Below are positions 1 to 8,953 of a DNA stretch of 64,000 nt, piece by piece (the first letter of the stretch is position 1; each line of letters opens with the position of its first letter). The position numbers were made by a program, and so were the translations under genes. The notes beneath the pieces were generated by a model. It saw only the letters and a list, made by a program, of their open reading frames with translations, did not search any database and was not told the origin of the DNA. Origin of the DNA: Lentzea albidocapillata (GTDB taxonomy: Bacteria; Actinomycetota; Actinomycetes; Mycobacteriales; Pseudonocardiaceae). The DNA lies in contig NZ_JOEA01000024.1 of NCBI RefSeq assembly GCF_000719115.1, forward strand, positions 133,842-197,841, in the 5' to 3' direction.

Positions 1-3000
1 CGGGCCTGGCCGAGCACCTCGTTCATGCGCTTGGTCAGGTCCTCGGCGACGGTGATCTGGTTGCGCAGCCACTCGGCCAGGTCGCGGATCAGGTAGTCGG
101 CGAAGATGCCCTGGTACCGCTCGTCGAGGAACCCGCGCTGCTCGGCCAGCTTCGTGGTGACCTGGCGGGCGGCGACGGCGACGGGCTTCGCGCCCTCCTC
201 GCCGGTCACGGTGACCGTGAGCAGGCCCGCGTGTTGTTCGGCGGCGATGTCGTGGCTGCCGGCCAGTGACGTCTGCAACGCCTGCAGCTTCGCGATCACG
301 GTCGCCTCGGTGCCGCCACGCCGGTCCGGGGTCTCGGCGATGGCCTGGCGCACCAGGGCTTCCTCGGGTACCTCGGGGAAGGCGGCGGCCAGCAGACCGG
401 GGGCACGGACGGTCGCCCGGAAGTTCCCCGCGGCCCGTTCCAGTGCTTCGGAGGCGTCGGCGACCTGCGTGGAGTTGTTCTCCAGTAACGCTTCCAGCTT
501 CGCGGCCTGCTCGCGCGCGGTCGTGATGCCCTCGCGTACGCCCTTGAGGTCCGTGCGCATCTTCTTGCGCGACCTCTCCAGCTGCGTGAGCTGCTCGCTG
601 ATCTCCTTGGCCTCACCGCCGACCGCGTCGGTCAGCTCGGCGAGCGTCCCGGCCTGGGCCGCGTGGTCGACGCAACGGCTGTCGGCGTCGGCCTCCGCGG
701 TCTGCCGGTCGGCGACGGCCTCGTGGTAGCGGTGCGAGGCGTCGGTGAGGTCGGAGATCGTGCCCTGGCAACGCCTTTTCACCGCGTCACCGAGCAGGTC
801 CGCGGTCCGCTGGGCCTCCGCAGCCGCGGCCTGTGCCTGGCGCAGCGCCTCGGTGCCGGACGACAGGTCGGCGTCGCCCGCCTGCCGGGTCAGCTCGCCC
901 CGTGCCGCTTCGAGCCGGGAGTTGGCGTTCTCCAAGGCTTCCCGCAGCTCGAACGTGCGCTGCTGGGCCCGTGCGGCCGACTCCTCGGCGGCCTGGACGC
1001 GGCTGTGCTTCGCGATCAGCTCGCCGTCGCCGGGGAACGCCGCGAGGTGCGCCTCCCAGGTGGCGACGTGCTCGTGGGCGCGGGCCAGTTCGTCCTCGGC
1101 GGTGCCGAGCCGGTCGCGCAGGTCGGCGAGTTCCTCTTCCAGGGCGGCGATTCGACGGCCGCGGGCGGCCTCCCGCGCGCCCGCGCCGATGAACTCGGCC
1201 TCGGGCTTGGTCCAGCGGCCCGTCAGCACGCCCGTGCGCCAGTCGCCGGTGGTGGTCATGTCGTCCAGCGACACCGCTTTGAGCAGGTCGGCGACGAAGG
1301 TCTCCGGTACCGGCGAGCCCTCGACGGCCGGCACGAGGTAGTCGGCCAGGGAACGGCCGTCGACGGCGGGCCTCGGAACGGCCAGGACGTCGCTCAGGTC
1401 GGCGTCGGCCGGGGTCACCCAGGCGTCCAGCAGGCCACTCGCCTGCAACGCCGCCTCCAGCCCGGCCCGTTCGTCGTCGGTCAGCGTCGGCACGAAGTCG
1501 ACCAGCCGGTAGAAGGGCGCTCCAGCAGCGGAATCACGGTCCGCCGAGGTGTACTGGCCGGGCACCGGCACGCGCTCGTCGCCCGAACGCAGGCCGACGA
1601 GCTCCTCGTCGAGCGTGTCGAGCCTCGCCCGCAGGCCGGCGCGCTGCTGGGTGAACGCGTGCGCGGCGTCACGAGCCGTCTGCACGAGCGGTGCCGCCCA
1701 TTCGCGGGCCGTCGTGCTCAGCGTCCTCGCGGCGGCCGGATCGGCGGTCTGCGGCAGCTTCAGCGCCTCGGCAGGGCGTTCGTCGAGCAACGGGCCGCTC
1801 GACGTCCACACCTCGACCTGCTCCAGCCAGGCCTGCACGACCTCGGCCAGCTCCTGCATCTCCTGGTTGCGCAACGAGGTTGCGTCGGTCGCGCCGAGCT
1901 GGGCGTCGCGGGCCTTCTGCCGCAACGACTCCACCTCGCGCTGCTGCGAGTCGAGGGCCAGTGCCTGCTCGTGCAGGGCCAGGGCGAGAGCACCCCGCTG
2001 GCGCGCAAGGGAAGCGATGCCCGAGGTCTGGTCGATCACCGACGTCAGCGCGGCCAGCACGTCCTCGGTCGCGGCGGCCGGGGGCACGCGGCGTTCGATC
2101 GGCAGCGGCCCGGCCTCGGGGTCGGGCTTGGCCCGCACCGAAGCCGTGGTCACGGTGGCCTCGGCGGCCGGGACCTGCGGCACGTCCGGCGCGAGGTCCG
2201 GGTCCATGCCCGCGAGGCGCAGGTTCTCGCGCAACGGCTCGCTCAGCGCGTCGGCGGCCTGGAGGTCCTCCGCGAGGCGTCGCAGCAGGCGCAGCACGTT
2301 GTCGACGGCCGCCTCCTCCTGGGCGCGCTGGCGGTGGGCCGTCTCGAGGGCGGCGACGGCGGACGAACGCTTCTCCGCCACCAGGTTCTCGCGCGTCTTG
2401 AGGTCCTGCAGGTCGCGGAACGCCGGCAGCTCCTTCAGCGCCGCGATGGTCTCCTCGGCCTGCTGCTCGCCGGTCTCCATGTCGGTCAGCGCCTGCTCGG
2501 CCGCCGCCCGCTCCATCCGCGTGAGGTCCAGCTCCTGCGTGAGCTTCGACTGCTCACGCTGCAGCTTCGCCACCGACTTCTCGGCGGCCTCCAGCCGTTC
2601 GGCCGCGGACCGCAGCCCGCCGAACGCGTAGTCGCTGTAGGTCTTCAGGAACGTGCCGAGCGCACTGTCCGCAGAGGACAGTCGCACGATGTTCTCGCGA
2701 ATCGACTCCAGGTCGTCGAACGACGTCGCGAGCTGCTCGACCATCACCTGGTCCAGCGGCGGCAGGGCGTCGCTCAGGATCTGTTCGAGCTGGCCCTCCA
2801 GCACCTTCAGGCCGACGTCCGGGTTGCGCAGCGTCCGCTGCAGGTGCAGCAGGTCGCCGTACCGCGCCGCCGGCACGCCGTAGACGGTCTCGGCGATCTT
2901 CGCCCGGAACGCCGGCTCCTCGAACATGCAGTCCGCGCCGATGAGATCCCGCAGCTGCGCCGGGCCGTGCGGCACGCGCTCGGCGCCCGCGAGCTGCAGT

Positions 3001-3398
3001 TCCGTGCCGACGCGCATCGGCGTGACGAAGCGCCACGAGTCCGTGATCGCCTGCGAGGTCTTCGACGCCTTCACGCCCAGGCCGCACGTCAGGTACTCGT
3101 TGCCGCTGTGGTCGGCCGCCTCGCGGATCAGCTCGACCCACGTGTAGCCGATGCGGTTCGGTCCGCCGTCGTAGTCGTCCAGCATGAGGCGCCGGAGGCT
3201 GACGGTGTCGAAGCCCTTGGAGCCGACCTGGCGCAGGTCGCCGTCCAGGCACAGCGGGAGCAGCAGCTCCAGCGTGCGGGACTTGCCGGACCCGTTGGTG
3301 CCCTGGAAGATCGCGCGGCCACCGGAGAAGTCGAACGTCTGCTCGGTGTACTGCCAGATGTTGACCACGCCGCCGCGGTGCAGCCGCCACCTGCTCAT
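1..3398 (-). CDS. jetC: Wadjet type II SMC-like ATPase JetC (3' end outside window)
   Basis: Large SMC/MukB-like ATPase of a plasmid-restricting Wadjet (type II, TIGR02680-like) complex, which extrudes and recognises circular DNA before JetD cleaves it. The reading frame opens with ATG at 3398 and stays open to the window edge (about 1,130 residues seen; family members are about 1,350). The N-terminus carries a Walker A motif, GTNGSGKS, at residues 33-40. It is followed by long Ala/Glu/Arg/Leu-rich stretches typical of coiled-coil arms. The C-terminal Walker B/signature half is not visible. The start overlaps the jetB stop by 4 nt (ATGA), so the genes are translationally coupled. The identity rests mainly on operon order after JetA and JetB plus the P-loop. 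Confidence 0.88.
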   Translation of the reverse strand, partial: MSRWRLHRGGVVNIWQYTEQTFDFSGGRAIFQGTNGSGKSRTLELLLPLCLDGDLRQVGSKGFDTVSLRRLMLDDYDGGPNRIGYTWVELIREAADHSGNEYLTCGLGVKASKTSQAITDSWRFVTPMRVGTELQLAGAERVPHGPAQLRDLIGADCMFEEPAFRAKIAETVYGVPAARYGDLLHLQRTLRNPDVGLKVLEGQLEQILSDALPPLDQVMVEQLATSFDDLESIRENIVRLSSADSALGTFLKTYSDYAFGGLRSAAERLEAAEKSVAKLQREQSKLTQELDLTRMERAAAEQALTDMETGEQQAEETIAALKELPAFRDLQDLKTRENLVAEKRSSAVAALETAHRQRAQEEAAVDNVLRLLRRLAEDLQAADALSEPLRENLRLAGMDPDLAPDVPQVPAAEATVTTASVRAKPDPEAGPLPIERRVPPAAATEDVLAALTSVIDQTSGIASLARQRGALALALHEQALALDSQQREVESLRQKARDAQLGATDATSLRNQEMQELAEVVQAWLEQVEVWTSSGPLLDERPAEALKLPQTADPAAARTLSTTAREWAAPLVQTARDAAHAFTQQRAGLRARLDTLDEELVGLRSGDERVPVPGQYTSADRDSAAGAPFYRLVDFVPTLTDDERAGLEAALQASGLLDAWVTPADADLSDVLAVPRPAVDGRSLADYLVPAVEGSPVPETFVADLLKAVSLDDMTTTGDWRTGVLTGRWTKPEAEFIGAGAREAARGRRIAALEEELADLRDRLGTAEDELARAHEHVATWEAHLAAFPGDGELIAKHSRVQAAEESAARAQQRTFELREALENANSRLEAARGELTRQAGDADLSSGTEALRQAQAAAAEAQRTADLLGDAVKRRCQGTISDLTDASHRYHEAVADRQTAEADADSRCVDHAAQAGTLAELTDAVGGEAKEISEQLTQLERSRKKMRTDLKGVREGITTAREQAAKLEALLENNSTQVADASEALERAAGNFRATVRAPGLLAAAFPEVPEEALVRQAIAETPDRRGGTEATVIAKLQALQTSLAGSHDIAAEQHAGLLTVTVTGEEGAKPVAVAARQVTTKLAEQRGFLDERYQGIFADYLIRDLAEWLRNQITVAEDLTKRMNEVLGQA

Positions 3399-4591
3399 GA
3401 AACGTTCTCCTCGTCGAACAGGGACCAGCTCGGTACTTCGGGCACCACAACGGGTTCCGGTTGTTGTTCTCGTTCCGGGTCACCGTCGGGGGACGGCAGC
3501 CAGCGGTGCGCGGCCGCGCTGATCGACCACGCGCCATTCTCTTCCTGGGCGGCCAGACCCATGCGGCGCAACAGCTCCGTCACCTCGGCGACCAGCCGGT
3601 CGAGGTCGTCGGTGAACTGCTTCGACCACGCCGCGGGATAGTCCTCCACCAGGCCGGCGCAGACCTCGCGGAGGCGTTCGGCGGTGACGACGTGCCGTGC
3701 GGGCGCGTCCTCCTCCTCGCCGTCGAGCAGGTCGGGCAGGGCCAGCAGCGTGATGCGCGCGACCGTCGAGACGCCGGGGAACGACAGGTCGGTCAGGAAG
3801 TCCTCGGGGTCGGCGGCGAGCACGCCCTCGACCCGGCACTCGGTGTGCAGGCCGAAAGCCTGCTCCAGCAACGCGGTCTCCTTGCGCTGGTTGCGGCGCA
3901 GCCACTCCGCCTGCTCGGCCGGCAGGTCCGCGTAGAGCACCAGCGGTGTCTCGACCAGCTTGCGCCGCACCGCGTGTTCGATGCCGCGCGGACCGGGACG
4001 CGCCGCCAGTTCGACGAGGTGGGCCGGGCTCTGGGCCTCGCCGACCGGACCCGTCACGAGCTGGCCAAGCAGGTCGGTGTCGATCGTGATCAACGCTTCC
4101 TGGGACAGCACGTCCTGCGCGACCGAACCCTCGGTCTCGTGCAGCACGCCGAGAGACACGAGGTGGCGCAGGGCCGCGGTGAGCGCACGCCGTTCGGTGA
4201 CGTCGTCCGGTGCGTCGATGCCCGCTTCCACTGCGGCGGAACGGATGTCGGCGACCAGGCGGGACAGCAGCGTCTGCCGGCCGATGCCGGTGAGCACGGC
4301 GAGCGTCAGCGCCAGGTAGGCGTACCCGCGCGGGGACATGCTGAGCACGCCACGCGTGTCGTCGTTGCCGGGGCCGGACTTGTACAGGCGCGCGAACCGG
4401 CGTTCCACGACCAGCCGGTAGCCCAGCAGCCCCGCGAACAGGTCCTGGAGGGTCGAGCGGTGCCGGTAGACGAGGCTGAGCAGCTCGCCGTCCGGGCCGT
4501 CGGTGCGCAGCAAAGGCCTGCGCAGCAACGTTCGCGCGCACCGCACCACGTTGGCGGCGTCGATGTCGGAGAGGTTGTCCAAGTGGTTCAT
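3395..4591 (-). CDS. jetB: Wadjet type II subunit JetB (TIGR02678 / DUF2398 family)
   Basis: 398-residue protein starting MNHLDNLSDID. It matches the TIGR02678 family (about 380-400 aa), the MukE-like accessory subunit of type II Wadjet complexes that bridges the kleisin JetA and the SMC JetC. The start at 4591 overlaps the jetA stop by 4 nt (ATGA) and the stop overlaps the jetC start by 4 nt, fixing both boundaries. The frame stays open upstream of this methionine inside jetA, but the coupled ATG is the sensible start. Visible features include a winged-helix-like, Leu/Arg-rich body with a conserved YAYLALTLAVL segment near residue 105. No enzymatic motif is apparent, as expected for a structural subunit. 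Confidence 0.86.
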   Translation of the reverse strand: MNHLDNLSDIDAANVVRCARTLLRRPLLRTDGPDGELLSLVYRHRSTLQDLFAGLLGYRLVVERRFARLYKSGPGNDDTRGVLSMSPRGYAYLALTLAVLTGIGRQTLLSRLVADIRSAAVEAGIDAPDDVTERRALTAALRHLVSLGVLHETEGSVAQDVLSQEALITIDTDLLGQLVTGPVGEAQSPAHLVELAARPGPRGIEHAVRRKLVETPLVLYADLPAEQAEWLRRNQRKETALLEQAFGLHTECRVEGVLAADPEDFLTDLSFPGVSTVARITLLALPDLLDGEEEDAPARHVVTAERLREVCAGLVEDYPAAWSKQFTDDLDRLVAEVTELLRRMGLAAQEENGAWSISAAAHRWLPSPDGDPEREQQPEPVVVPEVPSWSLFDEENVS

Positions 4592-6060
4592 CGCTTCAAC
4601 GCCACCGTCGCGTCGTGCAGGGTGAGCGTCCCGGCGGCCGACCTGATCCGGGTCGTCGTGCCGCGGGCGATCTCCAGTTCGAGGCCGCGCACGGGGTCGC
4701 TGGCCGAGCCGCTGTCGTTCGGAGAGTCGCGCTGGGCCATCGCGAGCGTCAACAGCTCGCAGAAGACCTCCAACGCGCCGTGCGTGAGCGTCGTGTTCTC
4801 CAGGTTTCCGGCGGCCTTGGTGAGCTCCGCGACGTGCCTCGCGCGGATCTCGTCCGCCTCGCGTGCCTCCGCCAGCAGCGACTGCTCGGTCATCGGGTCG
4901 TCGAGGATCCTGGACGGCCTGCCGCGCCCGCCCCGGTCGCCTCGGGTCCTGACACTCACGGTGACGTCGCAGACCGGGCCGTCGCGCCACGGCGTCCGTT
5001 CGTTGTCCGAGTCGTGCTCGGGCGCGGGGGAGAGGTGGCGGGAGCTGTAGAGACCGAACGCGGAGGCGTAGATCTCGTGGGCTTCCTCCCTCGTCGAGGT
5101 GTCGAACCACTTCGCGAGCTTGAGCAGCTCGGCGCGGCGTCCCGGGAGGAGCCCGCCGCCGGACGTCGCGCGCTTCACGCTGGCCAGGAGGCTGCCGATG
5201 GCGCGGGCCGTGGCTTCGCGCAGAGCCGTGACCTGGCTCGGGCGGCCTGGCCGGTCGACGAACCAGTCCGTCAGCTCCTGCCAGTCCTCCGGCGTGCGGC
5301 CGCGGGCGCGTTCGACGTTGTGGCCGAGGTCGGTGCCGAGGAGCCGCAGGAGTTCGGTGCGGGCCTTCGTGAGCCCGGCCAGGGCCTCCGCGATCGGAGG
5401 CGTGTACTTCAGGACGTCCTCGACGACCCGCTGGATGTACTCGACCAGCAGGTTCCGGAAGCCCGCGATCTCCTCGGGCGCCAGATGGTTCCTTGTGACG
5501 ACCTGGCCGAGGTAGGCGTAGAAGTCGCGGACCGTCGCGGCGAGTTCGGCGTGCTGCAGGAACAGCGTCGTGACGCGTTCGGCCAGCAGTTCCTTGGTCC
5601 TGTCGCCCTCGTTGAGCAGGGCGACGGACAGCGATCCGCCCAGTTCGTTGAGGCCGCGTTCGATCGCGGGGAGCAGTTCGCGGGAGACCTCGCGGGCGCC
5701 CTCCGGGACCCGCAGCAGCTCGTCGACGTCGCGCTGGACGCGGACGGCCAGCTTGGACACCTGGTAGCGCACGCTGCCGTGCTGGAACTCGGCGATGCTG
5801 GCCGCGACGACCTCACGCCGGCCCTGGACCAGGTTGCCCCACTCGACCAGCTGCTTGAGGCGGTTGATGACGTTCTCGATGCGGCTCTCGCCCTGCTCGA
5901 CGCGGCCCTCGCGCTCCTGCCCGGCCAGCGCGCCCGCGACCTCGCCCGCGCTCAGGTCCGCCAGCAGCGTGGAGGTGAACAGCCGCATGATCGCCAGGTA
6001 CGTGCGCTGGTGATCGCGCGCGTCCAGATAGGCGTACAGCTTCAGCCGCTTGTGCTCCAC
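4588..6060 (-). CDS. jetA: Wadjet type II subunit JetA (TIGR02677 / DUF2397 family)
   Basis: 490-residue protein (GTG start) beginning VEHKRLKLYAYLDARDHQ, the characteristic opening of TIGR02677 proteins. This is the MukF/kleisin-like first gene of the four-gene TIGR02677-02680 cassette later recognised as type II Wadjet. The family length is about 490-500 aa, so it looks intact. The protein is mostly helical, with many Arg/Glu/Leu heptad-like stretches and an acidic middle part. It is the first gene of the operon and is divergent from cobD across a 72-bp gap that must hold its promoter. JetD (TIGR02679), the nuclease, should follow jetC beyond the left edge. Confidence 0.87.
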   Translation of the reverse strand: MEHKRLKLYAYLDARDHQRTYLAIMRLFTSTLLADLSAGEVAGALAGQEREGRVEQGESRIENVINRLKQLVEWGNLVQGRREVVAASIAEFQHGSVRYQVSKLAVRVQRDVDELLRVPEGAREVSRELLPAIERGLNELGGSLSVALLNEGDRTKELLAERVTTLFLQHAELAATVRDFYAYLGQVVTRNHLAPEEIAGFRNLLVEYIQRVVEDVLKYTPPIAEALAGLTKARTELLRLLGTDLGHNVERARGRTPEDWQELTDWFVDRPGRPSQVTALREATARAIGSLLASVKRATSGGGLLPGRRAELLKLAKWFDTSTREEAHEIYASAFGLYSSRHLSPAPEHDSDNERTPWRDGPVCDVTVSVRTRGDRGGRGRPSRILDDPMTEQSLLAEAREADEIRARHVAELTKAAGNLENTTLTHGALEVFCELLTLAMAQRDSPNDSGSASDPVRGLELEIARGTTTRIRSAAGTLTLHDATVALKR

Positions 6061-6132
6061 GACCGGCCACCCTAATGCGCGCGCCCGTCCGACGCGGCGC
6101 TACCGTGCCTTCGACGAGCTGGGGAGGATGCC

Positions 6133-7065
6133 GTGGGTGCGGGGCGCGCGTTGGGGTTGTTGCTGGGCGTGGCCGCGGACGCGGTGTTCGGTGATCCACG
6201 CCGATTTCACCCGGTAGCGGCATTCGGTTCGTCCGCCGCGGCCCTCGAGAAGCGGCTGTACGCCGACTCGCAGGCCGCCGGAGCCGTCTATTCCGCCGTG
6301 CTGGTCGGCGGCACCGTGGCTCTGGGAGTGGCGGTGGACCGGGCCTCGCGCAAGCACTGGCTGCTGCAGACGGCGACCACCGCTCTGGCGACCTGGACGG
6401 TGCTCGGCGGCAACTCGCTGGCCACCGAGGGCACGTCGATGGGCCGGGAGCTGGCCGACGGAGACCTCGACGCGGCCCGGACGAGGCTGCCGAGCCTGTG
6501 CGGCCGTGACGCGGCCAGGCTGGACACCACGGGCCTGGCACGCGCGACCGTGGAGTCCGTGGCCGAGAACACCTCGGACGCCGTCGTGGCGCCGCTGTTC
6601 TGGGGCGCGGTCGCCGGCGTGCCCGGCCTGCTGGGCTACCGGGCGGCCAACACCCTGGACGCGATGGTCGGCCACAGGTCCCCGCGCTACCTGCGGTTCG
6701 GCTGGGCATCGGCCCGCCTGGACGACCTGCTGAACCTGGTGCCGTCACGCCTCGCGGCCCTGCTGACGGTCGGCGGCGCACCCGTCGTCGGCGGCTCGGC
6801 CTCGCAGGCACTGGAGACCTGGCGCCGTGACGCGTCAGCGCACCCGTCGCCCAACGCGGGCCAGGTGGAGGCGGCCTTCGCGGGCGCCCTGGAGATCAGG
6901 CTGGGCGGCCGCACCGTCTACTCGCACGGCGTGGAAGAGCGCCCGGTCCTCGGCCACGGCCGCAGCCCGGACTCAGGTCACGTGACGCGTGCGGTGGAGC
7001 TGTCCAGGGTCGTGGGCTTCGGCGCCGGCTTCGTCAGCGCCGTCATCGCCCTCTTCCGCAAGTAG
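6133..7065 (+). CDS. cobD: Adenosylcobinamide-phosphate synthase CobD/CbiB
   Basis: 310-residue membrane enzyme of late cobalamin synthesis that attaches (R)-1-amino-2-propanol phosphate to cobyric acid. The N-terminal GVAADAVFGDPRRFHPVAAFG matches the CbiB signature of an aspartate-rich D-x-x-x-GDP-x-x-x-HP motif. The later ENTSDAVVAPLFWGAVAG (residues about 147-164) and RAANTLDAMVGH are also family hallmarks. A GGGGAGG ribosome site lies 5 nt before the GTG at 6133. Several hydrophobic helices agree with an integral membrane location. The last 93 bases overlap the convergent SURF1-family gene. It corresponds to Rv2236c in the mycobacterial gene order. Confidence 0.92.
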   Translation: MGAGRALGLLLGVAADAVFGDPRRFHPVAAFGSSAAALEKRLYADSQAAGAVYSAVLVGGTVALGVAVDRASRKHWLLQTATTALATWTVLGGNSLATEGTSMGRELADGDLDAARTRLPSLCGRDAARLDTTGLARATVESVAENTSDAVVAPLFWGAVAGVPGLLGYRAANTLDAMVGHRSPRYLRFGWASARLDDLLNLVPSRLAALLTVGGAPVVGGSASQALETWRRDASAHPSPNAGQVEAAFAGALEIRLGGRTVYSHGVEERPVLGHGRSPDSGHVTRAVELSRVVGFGAGFVSAVIALFRK

Positions 7066-7791
7066 CTCGGCGATCGACTTCTTCTTTTTCCTGCCCTCGT
7101 AGAGCACGCCACCCGGCCGCGCCTCACGGATCGTGAAGTACAGCCAGCCGCCGACCGCCATCACGCCGAACGCGATCCACTGCAGCGCGTAGGAGAAGAA
7201 CGGCCCGGACTCGATCCGGGGCAGCGGCAACGTGTCCAGCGCACCGGGCTGGTCCTCGATCAGCTGGTAGTAGCCAGGCTGGATACCGGGCCCGACCGCG
7301 TTGTTGTTGATCGAGTAGATCTGCTTGCGGCCGTCCTGCTCGAACGCGGGCTGGTCGTTCGACTCGTTGTGCCTGGCGAGCCCGATGAGCGTGACCTCGC
7401 CGCTGGGCGGTGCGTCGAAGCTCGGCGGCTTGATGCCGTTGATCGGCCGCACGTACCCGCGGTCGATGAGGATCTTGTGGCCCGTGGTGGTCTCGAACGG
7501 CGTGATGACCTCGAACGCCGCCTCGCCCTGGACGGTGCGCAGCCGCGCAAGCGCTTCCAGTTCCGGCAGGTAGCGGCCCTTGATCTCGACCTTCTGCCAC
7601 TCGTCGTGCTTCGCGCCGAACGGGGCGGGCTCGCTCTTCAGCGACTTGGTGATGGCGGAGTTCTGCTCCTGGCGTTCGTCGTTGCGCCCGAACTGCCACG
7701 GCGACAGGAGGTAGACGCAGGCACCCGCGAACACCCAGACGGCCAGGGTCAGCGCCAGCCAGCCCGGCTTGAGGAGGAACTTGAACCGCAC
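6973..7791 (-). CDS. SURF1 family protein (cytochrome oxidase biogenesis factor)
   Basis: 272-residue SURF1-like membrane protein, probably helping assemble the aa3-type cytochrome c oxidase. An N-terminal transmembrane helix (about residues 9-30, WLALTLAVWVFAGACVYLL) is followed by the short WQ motif region SPWQFGRNDERQEQN. A periplasmic domain contains the family motif ILIDRGYVRP, and a second helix lies near residue 205 (YALQWIAFGVMAVGGWLYF). The acidic C-terminal tail overlaps the end of cobD by 93 bp on the opposite strand. The GTG at 7791 is poorly supported by a ribosome site, so the exact start is uncertain. It matches Rv2235 by position. Confidence 0.88.
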   Translation of the reverse strand: MRFKFLLKPGWLALTLAVWVFAGACVYLLSPWQFGRNDERQEQNSAITKSLKSEPAPFGAKHDEWQKVEIKGRYLPELEALARLRTVQGEAAFEVITPFETTTGHKILIDRGYVRPINGIKPPSFDAPPSGEVTLIGLARHNESNDQPAFEQDGRKQIYSINNNAVGPGIQPGYYQLIEDQPGALDTLPLPRIESGPFFSYALQWIAFGVMAVGGWLYFTIREARPGGVLYEGRKKKKSIAELLAEEGDDGADEAGAEAHDPGQLHRTRHVT

Positions 7792-7812
7792 GTCCTCACG
7801 GTAGATGACCGG

Positions 7813-8367
7813 TCAGAGCGCCCTGAGCGCGGCCACTGACTGCACCAACCCGCAGCGTTCCAGCGACGCGAGGACGTCCCCTAGCGTGCCCGGAGGGTTG
7901 CGCCACGAGTTCGCGATCTGCTGGACGCAGCTCCACACGACCTTGGCGTCGAGCCCGATCTGGTCGCTGACGAAGTCGTCCGCGGACACGGGCTCGATGT
8001 CCCACTGTCGCAGAATCTCTTCCGGGAAGTCCTTGAGGTTGTCGGTCACGATCACCTGAGCACGGGCCCGGATCGCGGCAGCGAGTACATGACGGTCGTC
8101 GGGGTCCGGGAGGTCCAGCGTGTGGATCAGCGGTTCGTACCCGTCGACCAAGCAGTCGCGGACGGCTCTCACCATCAGGACTCGCGTGCGGTCGAGCAGG
8201 TCGTCCGCTGCACCGGGCCGGTTCTTGCGAACGTTCCTGAACACCTCGTCCAGGATCTGGTCTGTCCACTTCGCCTGGACGAGACCAGCTGCCGCGATTC
8301 GGATGAGCAGATCGCGAAGCGTGCTCGGGTAGAGGACGTTCGCGTCGTAGAGGACGACGAAGCTCAC
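7813..8367 (-). CDS. PIN-domain ribonuclease toxin (PIN_3 type)
   Basis: 184-residue PIN-domain protein starting with GTG at 8367. The VVLYDANVLYPS opening supplies the first catalytic aspartate (D8). Further acidic positions appear in DQILDEVFRNV, in LPDPDDRHVLAAAI and in VIVTDNLKDFP, the last an Asp-containing motif typical of COG1569-like PIN_3 toxins. Such proteins cleave RNA and are held by the partner antitoxin. The gene follows the HTH antitoxin gene with no intervening base, so the pair forms a toxin-antitoxin operon. The C-terminal helical extension of about 60 residues is longer than in VapC. Confidence 0.82.
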   Translation of the reverse strand: MSFVVLYDANVLYPSTLRDLLIRIAAAGLVQAKWTDQILDEVFRNVRKNRPGAADDLLDRTRVLMVRAVRDCLVDGYEPLIHTLDLPDPDDRHVLAAAIRARAQVIVTDNLKDFPEEILRQWDIEPVSADDFVSDQIGLDAKVVWSCVQQIANSWRNPPGTLGDVLASLERCGLVQSVAALRAL

Positions 8368-8829
8368 TCAGGCCATGCCCATCTCTTGCGTGAGCGACGA
8401 CAACTCGTCCGCAGCCTGCCTCCTGCGCTGATCGTCGTTTCGCAGATATTCCGTCAGGGACGCGGCCTTGATCCGGCGGTGCTTGCCGACTTTCCGGTAC
8501 TCGATCGCACCGGCGTCGAGCAGACCGATCAGGTATGGCCGGGAGACGTTGAGCAGGTCGGCCGCCTGCTGAGTGGTCAGCTCCGCGTCAACGGGGACCA
8601 CGACCACCCCGTGTCCTGCGGCCATGTAGGCGAGCACCTGCGTGAAGACCTCGACGGCGGCTCGCGGCAGCGTCAGCACTTCGTCGTCATCCTCGGTCCG
8701 CACACGGACCAGGTCCGCGTCATCGTCCTCCCGGTGGAGGCTCAAGTACGCCTTGACCGTGGGCAATGCCGCATCGGCTGTGACGACGTCCCCACTGTCA
8801 GGCTGTACCGGCTGCAGTGCTGCACTCAT
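8368..8829 (-). CDS. Excisionase-family HTH antitoxin partner of the PIN toxin
   Basis: 153-residue protein with a MerR/excisionase-like DNA-binding segment at about residues 84-130 (LTTQQAADLLNVSRPYLIGLL, then KVGKHRRIKAASLTEYL). Such HTH proteins precede PIN_3 toxins and act as antitoxin and autorepressor. I placed the start at the ATG at 8829 because GGGAGG lies 9 nt upstream; an in-frame start 51 nt further upstream is also possible but less well supported. The stop abuts the toxin start. The N-terminal half is acidic and probably provides the toxin-contacting or regulatory part, although antitoxin tails are more often C-terminal. Confidence 0.78.
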   Translation of the reverse strand: MSAALQPVQPDSGDVVTADAALPTVKAYLSLHREDDDADLVRVRTEDDDEVLTLPRAAVEVFTQVLAYMAAGHGVVVVPVDAELTTQQAADLLNVSRPYLIGLLDAGAIEYRKVGKHRRIKAASLTEYLRNDDQRRRQAADELSSLTQEMGMA

Positions 8830-8953
8830 CTGCACACACCTCCCTGATCGAAGTATCCGCAGTATTCGAAGCAAACGCAACGTGCTATCGGGCGTACCGA
8901 GTCACAAAGCCCGCGAGCCCAAGGTCACGGCTTCCTGAAGAACAGCTTCGTCC

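Noticed and set aside
663..3641. Very long open frame (over 900 codons) on the plus strand opposite jetC
   Set aside because: It is the mirror of a G/C-rich coding frame, with Arg/Gly/His/Gln-rich low-complexity product and no motifs. The minus strand has the Walker A and couples to jetB.
6061..6132. Cobalamin riboswitch upstream of cobD
   Set aside because: The gap is only 72 bp and lacks the B12-box; too short for the aptamer.
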